Assembly: GCF_036226365.1 (NCBI RefSeq)
Contig: NZ_CP108462.1
Coordinates: forward strand, 62,001 to 126,000
Direction of reading: 5' to 3'
DNA length: 64,000 nucleotides
DNA from: Streptomyces sp. NBC_01262
Lineage (GTDB): Bacteria > Actinomycetota > Actinomycetes > Streptomycetales > Streptomycetaceae
Shown: piece by piece, positions 9,440 to 17,740 of the stretch
How the letters are laid out: every line of letters starts with the position of its first letter
Numbering within the stretch: position 1 is the stretch's first letter
The notes under the pieces: generated by a model
Databases searched by the model: none
What the model was told of the DNA's origin: nothing
The model's input: only the letters and a program-made list of their open reading frames with translations
Translations under genes and position numbers: made by a program

Positions 9440-9897
9440 GCTTCGCCAATACATAGCCGCTGGTCAGACTGCTCGTTTTCGGTGGTGAGTGGGCTGACTT
9501 CCCCTCGTCTGCTGCCCTGTTCTGTACCTGGGTGGTTGGTGGGTGGGTGCGGGTGTGGGCGGCGGTCTTGGGGAGTGGACGGCGCTGCGCTTGGCTGTGG
9601 TGGAAGTGCGTCGGCCGGTGGGCCGCCGCGTGGGCGGGGGCAGCACAATACCCCCGTGCGGGGGCACAGCGGGCCGTACAGGGCGGCGTCAACTCATTGG
9701 AACCACAGTCCGTGACCCTAACGGCGCCTGTGCACCTCCATAAGAACCGGGGCATACCAGACCTGTCCCCTGGGCACTCTCGGGCAGCCGGGTACCGCCG
9801 TCCCTCGCTGGCTACCTGCGGCGCCCCACGACACCAGCCGTTGCCCAGTCCGGGCACGCGCTGCGTTTGCCTTGGGTGAGCGTCTGGAAGGATGACG

Positions 9898-9936
9898 GCA
9901 GCGGCCGGCCCCACTAACACTGGGGCCGGCCGCTGC
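9898..9936 (-). terminator. 16-bp stem hairpin after the DUF397 gene
   Basis: 9898-9913 pairs perfectly with 9921-9936 (core GCGGCCGGCCCCA, 7-nt loop). It lies 29 nt beyond the stop of the leftward DUF397 gene, so it is a likely terminator of that operon. There is no U-tract, as is usual in Streptomyces. Confidence 0.7.
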
Positions 9937-9964
9937 TTGGCCACCGGGGCAGCCGGTGGTGCTG

Positions 9965-10195
9965 TTAGGCGAAGTGGTCGAAGTGCCCGGCCTTGACGCC
10001 GGCGAGGAACGCCTCGATTTCGCCCCTGGTGTACAGGTGCGGGGTCTGCTCGGGCTGCTTGGAGTCGCGCAGGGCGACCAGATCGCCTATGACGCCGAGT
10101 TCCACGCAGTTGTCGTTGCCCCCGCTGAACGGGCTCTTCTCCCAGGTGACACCGGAGAAGTCCAGTTCGGCGGGGTTGGGCTTGGTGTTGCTCAC
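9965..10195 (-). CDS. DUF397 protein
   Basis: 76 residues with the family pattern: WEKSPFSGGNDNCVELG near the N-terminus and VALRDSKQPE in the middle. In Streptomyces these small proteins are found beside XRE/DUF5753 regulators and are thought to form regulatory pairs with them. The GTG start follows the TGA of the upstream regulator with no gap, so the two are co-translated. The C-terminus ends FDHFA. Confidence 0.9.
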   Translation of the reverse strand: MSNTKPNPAELDFSGVTWEKSPFSGGNDNCVELGVIGDLVALRDSKQPEQTPHLYTRGEIEAFLAGVKAGHFDHFA

Positions 10196-11068
10196 TCACA
10201 GCTCCTTGATCATGCTCGTGATCCGGCCGCGGGTCTCGGGCGGACCGAGGGCCGAGGCCCGCAGGTGGTCGAACACCTCGGTGTAGCGCTCCACATCGCT
10301 TGATCCCTCGAAGTACACCGAGTTGGTCAGATTCTCCACCCACACCACGTCCGGGTTGGGTTCGGGGAAGCCCATCAGCATGAACGATCCGTACAGGCCC
10401 GGGTGGAACCCGGCCTCGAACGGCAGCAGCTGCAACGTGATGTTCGTGCGCGGCTCCACGGCCAGCAGGTGCTCCAGTTGCCCCTTCAGGGCGGCCGGTG
10501 ATCCGCTCATGCGGCGGATGGCGGCCTCGTCGATCACCGCCCACAGCTTGGGGGCGTCCTCGCCCTCCAGGAGCGACTGGCGCTGCATGCGCACATCCAC
10601 CAGGGCGCTGATCTGCTTGGCGTCGAGGTCGACGCGCATCGCGGTGATGACCTGCCGCGCGTAGTCGGCGGTCTGCAGCAGGCCGGGCATCAGCAGCGGC
10701 TCGTAACTGCGCAGCGTGATTGCGCTGGATTCCAGGGCGAGGTAGCCGCCGTACTGGGTGGTGTTGATCACGGCGGAGTACTTGCGCCACCAGGTGTTGC
10801 GCTGGGCCATGTCGGCACGGACCAGGTCCAAGATGTCCTCCCGGACAGCCGGATCGGTGACCTCGTAAGCGTCGAGCAGCGCCTTGACCAGTACGGGGGT
10901 GGTGCCGCGCTCGCCGGTCTCGATGCGGCTGAGCGATCCCTGGTTTACCTCGACGGTCTTGGCGACCTCGGTCAGCGTCAGGCCTGATGCGTCCCTCAAC
11001 TCCTTGAGCCGGGAGGACAGCTGACGTCGGTACACGGACTGCTGTGCCGGATTCCTCTTCCACGCCAT
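10196..11068 (-). CDS. XRE regulator with DUF5753 domain
   Basis: 290 residues. The N-terminal helix-turn-helix (LKELRDASGLTLTEVAKTVE, then QGSLSRIETGERG) is followed by the DUF5753 region, with its typical YEPLLMPGLLQTADYARQV and LQLLPFEAGFHPGLYGSF. The start ATG at 11068 (MAWKRNPAQQ) is preferred over the longer frame at 11158. It forms an operon with the DUF397 gene downstream and is divergent from the HATPase gene at 11339, the classical Streptomyces trio tied to developmental or antibiotic control. Confidence 0.92.
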   Translation of the reverse strand: MAWKRNPAQQSVYRRQLSSRLKELRDASGLTLTEVAKTVEVNQGSLSRIETGERGTTPVLVKALLDAYEVTDPAVREDILDLVRADMAQRNTWWRKYSAVINTTQYGGYLALESSAITLRSYEPLLMPGLLQTADYARQVITAMRVDLDAKQISALVDVRMQRQSLLEGEDAPKLWAVIDEAAIRRMSGSPAALKGQLEHLLAVEPRTNITLQLLPFEAGFHPGLYGSFMLMGFPEPNPDVVWVENLTNSVYFEGSSDVERYTEVFDHLRASALGPPETRGRITSMIKEL

Positions 11069-11124
11069 GGCGACAGTGTGACGCCCCGTAAGCCGATGGA
11101 CAACCAATCCGGGGAAATCTGTTG

Positions 11125-11137
11125 GGGCATATTGCCC
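11125..11137. promoter_or_regulatory. Possible operator between XRE and HATPase genes
   Basis: GGGCA-TAT-TGCCC is a perfect palindrome in the 270-bp gap between the divergent starts; a second GGGGCAT half-site lies at about 11152. It may bind the XRE protein. Support is positional only. Confidence 0.3.
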
Positions 11138-11338
11138 AGACTGGTTGCGTAGGGGCATGCTGGTTCACGGTAGCGAAGCGTGATGTTCTCGTCGCGCTTT
11201 GTGGCATATGCCGCTGCCTCGCGCCGACTGCCGGACGCCCGCACGCGTTCCGGGACCGACGTGTCTTCCGACCTCTTGCGCGAGCCCGGCCCGGTGAACA
11301 CCGGTCGGCGGCCCGCTCATTCGACTGGGGAGCACGCT

Positions 11339-11839
11339 ATGCACGAAGACCGGACCCGACCCGGACTGCTTCCGTCACCGCTCGAGCCCGCGCCGGCGGT
11401 GGCCGCGTGCGGCTTCTATCGGGTGCCCCGCCCCGGCGGGTTCGTCCTGCACATGAGCACCAGCCCGGAGCATCTCCAGACGATGCGGGCGCAGGTGTTC
11501 AAGACGGTGACGGGGGCCGGGGTGGACGAGGAGATCGCGGACGCGGCCCGGCTGGTTGCCAGTGAACTCGTCGGCAACGCTGTCCGGTTGTGCGGTCCCT
11601 GGACGCCGGTGGTCGTCCAGGTCGTCACCGGCGCCGGGCGCGTTCTGGTGCGGGTGCACGACCCGGAGCCCGCCGCCGTGCCCTACCGCCGAGACGAGCG
11701 GCCGGACAACGCGGAGTCCGAATCCGGGCGGGGCTTGTGGATCGTGGACATGCTCGCACCGGGCTGGACCGTGGAGCCCACTCCGATCGGCAAGCAGATC
11801 ACCTGCGCCCTGCCCCTCACCGAACGGGCAGCCGCCTGA
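11339..11839 (+). CDS. ATP-binding (HATPase_c) anti-sigma-factor-like protein
   Basis: 166 residues from the ATG at 11339 with GGGGAG about 7 nt upstream. The GHKL fold is visible: N-box ASELVGNAVRL, a G1-like VRVHDPEP, and SGRGLWIVD (G2). This matches the RsbW-like single-domain kinases of Streptomyces. Such proteins usually phosphorylate anti-anti-sigma factors or act with neighbouring XRE/DUF397 proteins. The N-box Asn is kept, though the usual HA after NA is replaced by R-L. The first 40 residues are a variable tail. Confidence 0.85.
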   Translation: MHEDRTRPGLLPSPLEPAPAVAACGFYRVPRPGGFVLHMSTSPEHLQTMRAQVFKTVTGAGVDEEIADAARLVASELVGNAVRLCGPWTPVVVQVVTGAGRVLVRVHDPEPAAVPYRRDERPDNAESESGRGLWIVDMLAPGWTVEPTPIGKQITCALPLTERAAA

Positions 11840-12096
11840 ACGGCCCCGAGCCCCTGCGCTTCCGGTACCCCGACGGCGTCCCGCGTGTGGTGACGCACCG
11901 TGTGCCGGGCCGCGCACCCCACCCCTTGCAGTCCGGGGGTTGCCGTCCGGCGGGCACCGCCCCTACCCGCTCCGTTAGGGGCGGCGCCCTTCACCGCCTG
12001 GCCGCTGCCGCCCTGGGCCGGCGGCAGGCTGCCCCGAAAAGAGAATCAGCCCGGCTCAAGCCCCATCTGATCCATTCACGGTTCTGGAGGCCCTTG

Positions 12097-13416
12097 ATGA
12101 CCCTTGCCCTGACCCCGCTGTCCGGGGTCGATGCCGTTACCGTCCGGCCTGGCCACCCGCTGTCGGGGGTGGTGCGGGTCGACGGTTCGAAGAATGCCGC
12201 CCTCCCACTGCTGGCCGCGGCCGCCGCAACGTGCCGCACGGTCCATCTCACCGGCGTTCCGGCCAGCGCGGACGTGCAGGCCATGCTGTCCTTGCTCCAG
12301 CACATCGGCTACCGCATTGCCCCTCCGGTCACCGATCCCGGCGCCGTGATCGTCCTGCCCCCGTCCGCGACAAGTACGGTTCCCGACCTTCCCGAAGCCG
12401 CCCGGATCCGCGCCTCGTACTACCTGGTGCCCGCCCTGCTGGCGGTCTACAGCCAGGCCAGGCTGCCGTGGCCGGGCGGCTGCCAGATCGGCGAGCGCGG
12501 CATGGACGTGCACTTCACGGTCTACCAGGCGTTCGGCGACACCGTCACCGTCGACGACAGGGGCTACCGCGTGACCGCCGCCGCACCCGTCCCGGACGAG
12601 GTTGTGGTTGCTCTGCCGTTCCGCTCCCGCGGCGCGAGCGCGGCCGCCGTGCTCCGCGCGGTCGTCGCCGACTGCCGACTGCGCCTGGGCAACCCCAACC
12701 TGTCACCTGAAGTGACCGGCATGCTCCAGGCCCTGTGCCAAGCCGGGTGGCAGGTGGTCATCGCCGCCGACCTGGTGACCGTCTTCCCCCCGCCCCACCG
12801 CGGCGACGGAACGGTCGTGTGGACGGTGGCCGGCGACAAGATCGAGGCTGGCACGCTGGCGTGCGCCATGGCGGCCGCCGGCGGGACCGGGCGGATCGAG
12901 GGCGTCCACGGCGCGGACACCGCCGCGCTGATCAAGGCCCTCAACCGGCTCGGGATCCCCGCCTCCCCCGAACCCGACGCCCTCACCGTCCACGGCGCCG
13001 ACGCCCGGCCCACCGGACGGTCACTGCGGGCGGTCGCCTCATTGGCCCCCGACGGTCTGGACGCCGACTTCGAACCCGCCCTGATCGCCCTGGCACTCAG
13101 CCTGCCTGGCACCCATCTGTTCGCCGACGCCATCAACCCCGGCCGCCACGGCAACCTGCTGCCCCAACTCGCCCGCCTCGGTGCCACGATCGAGGAAATC
13201 TCGCCGACTCAGTGCCGCCTCACCGGACCCCAGCGCCTGACCGGCACGAGCGTGGAAGCCACCGACATCCGCACCGGCTCCGCCCTGCTGATCGCCGCTC
13301 TGACCGCCCGCGGCACCACCACCGTTACTGGCCTGCACCAACTGCGACGCGGACACCCGGACCTGCCCGCCAAGCTCCTCGCCCTCGGCGCCGACATCAC
13401 CGGGATCACCCGATGA
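12097..13416 (+). CDS. MurA-like enolpyruvyl transferase
   Basis: 439 residues with the EPSP-synthase/MurA fold (two inside-out barrels). MurA-type catalytic positions appear kept: SKNAALPLL (Lys-Asn), IRASYYLVP, PGGCQIGERGMDVH (Cys of the PEP loop and its Arg), LDADFEP (Asp), NPGRHG, ATDIRTG and LRRGHPD (Arg residues). Known family reactions put enolpyruvate on UDP-GlcNAc, or on UMP in nikkomycin/polyoxin-type pathways. Being in an operon with a phosphatase and nucleotide enzymes, rather than with division genes, suggests a specialised substrate. TCTGGAGG precedes the ATG at 12097. The stop overlaps the next start by ATGA. Confidence 0.88.
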   Translation: MTLALTPLSGVDAVTVRPGHPLSGVVRVDGSKNAALPLLAAAAATCRTVHLTGVPASADVQAMLSLLQHIGYRIAPPVTDPGAVIVLPPSATSTVPDLPEAARIRASYYLVPALLAVYSQARLPWPGGCQIGERGMDVHFTVYQAFGDTVTVDDRGYRVTAAAPVPDEVVVALPFRSRGASAAAVLRAVVADCRLRLGNPNLSPEVTGMLQALCQAGWQVVIAADLVTVFPPPHRGDGTVVWTVAGDKIEAGTLACAMAAAGGTGRIEGVHGADTAALIKALNRLGIPASPEPDALTVHGADARPTGRSLRAVASLAPDGLDADFEPALIALALSLPGTHLFADAINPGRHGNLLPQLARLGATIEEISPTQCRLTGPQRLTGTSVEATDIRTGSALLIAALTARGTTTVTGLHQLRRGHPDLPAKLLALGADITGITR

Positions 13417-14532
13417 CCGCCCGAACGCTGCGAAGGATCGTGGCGACCACCGACGTCCACTCCGCCCTCGACCAGACACCCGCCATGCTCACCCACCTCC
13501 ACGCGGCACGCGAGACATCGCTGGTGGTGGACTGCGGCGACTTCTTCGAAGGCTCCGGCTACTACCGGCTCGGCGGCGGCAGCATCGAACGACAGATCCT
13601 CCTCCGGCTCTACGACGTGCTCGCCCCGGGCAACCACGGCTGGCCCCACCACTTCGAGGCAGGCCTGCGCGAGCTGACCGTGTGCGCCAACGCCGTCGAC
13701 GCCGCCACCGGCGCACCGCTCTTCCGTCGCCACGGCGGGCGCACGGTCGCGGTCACCGCCGTCATCGGCGACCAGGCCTTCAGCGCCATCCCCGCCCACC
13801 AGCGCGCCGGGCACGGCGTCACCGACCCGGCCCGCGCCCTGGTGGAACTGCTGCTGGCCCACCACCACGAGGCCGACGCCTGGATCCTGCTGTCGCACTC
13901 CGGCTTCGAGGAGGACCTCAGGCTCGCCGACGCCTGCCCGTTCCTCGACGTGATCTTCGCCGGGCACTGCCACAGCGACCACTACGCGCCCGAGCCGGTC
14001 GGCAACGCCCTGGTGGTCAAAGGCGCGGAACTCGGCGCCGGATACGCCCTCGCCGAACCCGTCGGCTCCGGCTGGGGCGCCCACACCCTCACCTTCCCCC
14101 GCGTCGAGCAGATCCCGCCGGAGCTGACGGCGGTCACCGAGCAGATCGGCCTGATCCGCCACCGCCTGGCCGCCCCGCTCGGACCGGTCACCACCCGCTG
14201 GCGCGGCACCACCCCCGACCGCCACGACCTGATGGCCGCCACCGCCACCCGCCTGTACACCGAGCTCGGCGCGGACGCGGTGATCCTCAACGAGACGGCC
14301 CTGCGGCCCACCGCCCTCGGCAGCATGCTGCGCCTGGGCGACCTGCTGGCCGTCGAACCCTTCGGCAACCAGCTCGTCCACGCCCCCGTCCCCGAGGCCC
14401 TGGCCCACGACCTGCCCGCTCTGCTCGCCTACCTCACCGACCGGGCCGGCCCGCTGGTCACCGCCCCCGACCCGCTCCCGGCCGGACTCGGCACCGTGCT
14501 GACCACGGACTACCTCGCCGAGACCTTCCTTA

Positions 14533-15382
14533 GACGTCATCTCATTTGGGGTGTTCGGTAGTCTGCGGTCGTGGACCTTGTGGAGCGTCTGGTGCCGGAT
14601 GAACTGTGGGAGCTGTTCGAGCGGGTGGTTCCGCCCGCTCCGTCACGGCCGCAAGGCGGTGGCCGAAGGCGTCATGGGGACCGGGAAGTCCTGGCGGCGA
14701 TCATCTTCGTGGCCACCTCGGGCTGCACGTGGAAGCAGTTACCTCCCTCGTTCGGGCCTTCGGGGCCGACGGCTCACCGCCGTTTCAGCGAGTGGTCCAA
14801 AGCCCGGGTCTGGGCGAAGCTGCACCGGCTGGTACTGGATGAACTGGGCTCTCGCGGAGAGCTGGACTGGTCGCGGTGCGCGATCGACTCGGTGAACATG
14901 CGGGCCATGAAAAGGGGGATCTGACAGGTCCGAATCCTGTGGATCGCGGCAAGTACGGGTCGAAGATCCACTTGATCACCGAGCGCACCGGTCTGCCCTT
15001 GTCGATCGGCATTTCGGGGGCGAACATGCACGACAGCCAGGGCCTGGAGCCGCTCGTGCGGGGTATCCCGCCGATCCGCTCGCGACGCGGCCCGCGCCGC
15101 CGCAAACCCGGCAAGCTACACGGCGACAAGGGCTACGACTACCGTCACCTGCGGCAATGGCTCCGCAGCCGGGGCATCACACACTGCCTGGCCCGACGAG
15201 GCATTGAGTCCTCCACCCGCCTGGGCCGCCACCGCTGGGTCGTAGAGCGCTCCGTGGCCTGGCTCGCCGGCTGCCGCAGACTCCATCGCCGCTACGAACG
15301 CAAAGCCGAACACTTCCTCGCCTTCGCCGCCATCGCCTGCACCCTCATCTGCTACCGCCGACTCGCCAAATGAGATGACTTC
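14533..15382 (+). mobile_element. IS5-family (IS427-type) insertion sequence, 850 bp
   Basis: 17-bp terminal inverted repeats (14533-14549, GACGTCATCTCATTTGG, and 15366-15382, one mismatch). TTA target duplications lie on both sides (14530-14532 and 15383-15385). The element is complete at both ends and carries a two-frame transposase. It lies in the same orientation as the operon it interrupts. Confidence 0.92.
14571..15373 (+). CDS. IS5-family transposase made by frameshifting
   Basis: The first frame (GTG 14571 to 14924) holds the HTH part VERLVPDELWELFERV, GCTWKQLPPSFG and the first catalytic Asp in CAIDSVNMRAMKRG. The second frame (to 15373) begins at DLTGPNPVDRGKYGSKIHL and carries the second Asp (LHGDKGYD) and the Glu (WVVERSVAWL). 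The frames join over AAAAGGGGG near 14909, the programmed slippage site usual for IS427-type elements. Both catalytic halves look complete, so the element may be active. Confidence 0.88.
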
Positions 15383-15479
15383 TTAACGGCCGAGGCCACG
15401 ACGCCAAACTCCCACTCGGACAAGCCGTCCGGCACGTCCTGGCCGGCCCGCTGCCCGACCCCGGCGAAGGAGACCCGCG

Positions 15480-16020
15480 ATGATCCTCACCGGCCCCGAG
15501 ATCACCGCCGCCGCCCACGACGGCCGCCTTGCGCATCGCTCCCTTCGTACCCGACCAGGTCAATCCCAACAGCTACAACGTCCGCCTCGGCCCAACCTTG
15601 CTCACCTACACCGACCCCGTCATCGACGCCCACCATCCCAACCCCACCCGCGAGATCCGCATCGGCGCCGGCGGACACGTCCTGCAGCCCGGCGAGCTGT
15701 ACCTCGGGCACACCCTGGAACAGGTCGGCTCCGACACCCTCGTGCCGCTGCTGTTCGGCCGCTCCTCCGTCGGCCGCCTGGGCCTGTTCGTGGAAATCAC
15801 CGCACCGATCGGCGACCTCGGCTTCCACGGCCAGTGGACCCTCATGCTCTCCCCGGTTCGCCCGCTGCGCGTCTACCCGGGGATGAAGATCGGGCAGATC
15901 ATGTTCTTCGTCTCCACCGGCCCCGTCGACCTCTACACCGGCAAATACCAGGCCGCCACCGGCCCACAGCCCTCCCGGTACTGGCGTGACCCGCACGGTG
16001 CGCGGGCGGTGGCGCCGTGA
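15480..16020 (+). pseudogene. dCTP-deaminase-fold paralogue 1, 1-nt frameshift
   Basis: The start MILTGPEITAAAHDGR reads in one frame; from about 15528 the protein continues one base later (LRIAPFVPDQVNPNSYNVRLG). Corrected length is 179 residues, aligning without gaps over the first 37 residues with the next gene. A TTG at 15529 could rescue a shorter product. Dcd features: QPGELYLGHTLE, GRSSVGRLGL (phosphate-binding Arg-Ser-Ser and Arg kept) and PGMKIGQIMFF. The position of the catalytic Glu (TLE in active enzymes) is Met, in WTLMLSP. Its stop overlaps the next GTG start (GTGA). Confidence 0.82.
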
Positions 16021-16553
16021 TCCTCACCGGCCCCGCCATCGCGGCCGCCCACGCCGCCGGCGAGATCACCATCGACCCCTACGACCCCGTCCGCCTGTCA
16101 CCCAACGCCTACGACTGGCGGCTCGGCGAGACCTTACGCGTCTGCGACGGAGACCTGGACGCCGCCTGTCCCACGCCCTTCACCGAAACCACCCTGCCCA
16201 CCGACGGGATGGTGCTGCGGCCCGGGGTGCTCTACCTCGGACTCACCCTGGAGCGCACAGGCTCCGAACGCTACGCACAGCTCCTCAACGGCGACCGCAC
16301 CACCGGCGCCCTGGGCATCTGGGTCCATGTCTCCGCACCGCTCGGCCACGCCGGTCACGCGATCCGCTGGACCCTGGAGATCCGCGCCGCCAAACCCGTG
16401 CGCATCTACCCCGGCATGACCTTCGGCAAGCTGGTCTTCCTGCACACCTTCGGCCCGCAATCCAGCTACCAACGACACGGGAAGAAGTACACGGCCACCG
16501 ACGGCATCGACATCTCCCGCCTGTACGAAGAAATCCCCGGAGGCCCCGCATGA
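16017..16553 (+). CDS. dCTP-deaminase-fold paralogue 2
   Basis: 178 residues from a GTG that overlaps the previous stop. The Dcd/dUTPase trimer fold is indicated by NAYDWRLGE, RPGVLYLGLTLERTG and PGMTFGKLVF. The catalytic Glu is kept (RWTLEIRA), but the GRSSxxRLG motif is altered to GDRTTGALG, losing the Arg/Ser pair and the second Arg. This is the mirror image of the defect in paralogue 1. Codon 40 (16134-16136) is TTA, rare in Streptomyces and read only by the bldA tRNA, so translation is probably developmentally gated. The stop overlaps the glycosyltransferase start by ATGA. Confidence 0.85.
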   Translation: MILTGPAIAAAHAAGEITIDPYDPVRLSPNAYDWRLGETLRVCDGDLDAACPTPFTETTLPTDGMVLRPGVLYLGLTLERTGSERYAQLLNGDRTTGALGIWVHVSAPLGHAGHAIRWTLEIRAAKPVRIYPGMTFGKLVFLHTFGPQSSYQRHGKKYTATDGIDISRLYEEIPGGPA

Positions 16554-17659
16554 ACCCCGGGCCCGGCCCGCTGGTCGCCACCGCCCTCGACCTGCCCGCC
16601 GCAAGCCCCGGCGGCAGCGTCGAGCTCTTCCTCGACCTCTACACCGGCACCCAACCCCCCATCCCCGCCCACGCGTTCATGCTCCCACCCCCAGGACCCC
16701 GCCCCCGCACCCCGGCCGGACTGCACCTGCTCCCGGTCCGCGGCAAGTGCCTCGACGGCTCTGCCTTCGGCGCCTACGTCACCGCTCTGCGCCGCGCCCT
16801 CGCCCAGGCCATCGACCCCACCCGCATCGGGGTGCTCCACCTCCAGCACCTCACCTTCGGCGCCACGCCCGCCCTGATCCGCGCCCTGCCCCAGCACCCG
16901 CGCATCGCCCTGGTCCACGGCACCGACCTGCTCTTCGCCGCCACCCACCGCACCCAACTCCAGGTCCTACGCGAGAGCGCCCGCGCCGCCGACGCCATCG
17001 TGGTCCCCACCGGCGCCATGGCCGACCACCTGCTCACCCTCGCCCCCACCACCGACCCCCACAAGATCACCCACATCCCGTGGGGCATCCCCGACCACCT
17101 CCTCACCACCTCACCGCCCAGACCCGCGCGCGGTGGCGCCGCACACCTGCGGCTGCTGTACGCCGGACGCCTCACCGCCGAGAAAGGCATGCAGGCTCTG
17201 GCCGGGGCACTCTCGCTCACTCCCGGCGTCGAGCTGAGCATCGCCGCCCCGCCCGCCCAGTTCCACGCCATCGCCCCGGACCTGCGCAAGGCCGGCGTCC
17301 ACGCCCGCTACCTCGGCTGGCTCACCCGCCCCCAACTGTGGAAGGCCTTCGCCGATCACGATGCCCTCGTCATGCCCTCCACCACCCTGGAAGCCATGGG
17401 CCTGGTCGCCCTCGAAGCCCAAGCCTGCGGCCTGCCCGTCCTCTACCAACCCGTCCCCGGCCTACGCGAAACCCTCGCCCACTCAGCATTGCCCACCGCC
17501 CTCGACAACCCCACCGCCCTCGCCCGCACCCTCACGCACCTACGCACCGACCCCGGCCTCCTGCCCGCCCTACGCGCCTCAGGCCTCAGCAACGCCGCCC
17601 GCTACCCCCTCACGGCCACCGCCACCGCCCTGACCGCCCTCGGCCATCAACTCACCTGA
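16550..17659 (+). CDS. GT4-family glycosyltransferase
   Basis: 369 residues with the GT-B fold. The N-terminal domain has the acceptor side (ASPGGSVELFLDLYTG, LVHGTDLLFAATHR, IVVPTGAMADHLL). The C-terminal domain has LLYAGRLTAEKGMQALAGAL and the EX7E signature of retaining GT4 enzymes in TTLEAMGLVALEAQACGLPV. No membrane segment, so it is cytosolic. It overlaps the deaminase-like gene by 4 bp, so it belongs to the same translationally coupled operon. It probably adds a sugar to, or takes one from, the nucleotide-derived product; the donor is unknown. Confidence 0.87.
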   Translation: MNPGPGPLVATALDLPAASPGGSVELFLDLYTGTQPPIPAHAFMLPPPGPRPRTPAGLHLLPVRGKCLDGSAFGAYVTALRRALAQAIDPTRIGVLHLQHLTFGATPALIRALPQHPRIALVHGTDLLFAATHRTQLQVLRESARAADAIVVPTGAMADHLLTLAPTTDPHKITHIPWGIPDHLLTTSPPRPARGGAAHLRLLYAGRLTAEKGMQALAGALSLTPGVELSIAAPPAQFHAIAPDLRKAGVHARYLGWLTRPQLWKAFADHDALVMPSTTLEAMGLVALEAQACGLPVLYQPVPGLRETLAHSALPTALDNPTALARTLTHLRTDPGLLPALRASGLSNAARYPLTATATALTALGHQLT

Positions 17660-17740
17660 CCAACCCGTGCCGTACCCGGACCCGCACAGGCCGCGCCACT
17701 AATCTGACGGACGGGACACCCACGGCGACCAGGGAGACCA

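Larger units (their letters stand above)
13413..15483 (+). pseudogene. 5'-nucleotidase-like metallophosphatase, interrupted by an IS
   Basis: Calcineurin-fold motifs in order: TTDVHS (DxH), VDCGDFFEG (GD), PGNHGW (GNH), LLSHSG and FAGHCHSDH (GHxH). Then comes a 5'-nucleotidase C-domain-like LRLGDLLAVEPFGNQLVH. The IS5 element at 14533-15382 interrupts codon 374. Removing it with one TTA copy restores a 405-residue frame that ends at a TGA overlapping the next gene by ATGA. As it stands, translation ends at 14561 with a foreign nonapeptide tail, losing 32 native residues, so the catalytic domains might still fold. Likely original role: dephosphorylating a nucleotide or sugar-nucleotide intermediate. 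Confidence 0.85.

Noticed and set aside
9301..9648. Reverse frame encoding an Ala/Val-rich 115-residue protein
   Set aside because: Composition follows the 12-bp tandem repeat; only the last residues lead into the HAD fragment and no catalytic HAD motif is found.
12097..13416. Housekeeping murA
   Set aside because: The operon partners are nucleotide, sugar and hydrolase genes without cell-wall genes, so a specialised paralogue is more likely.
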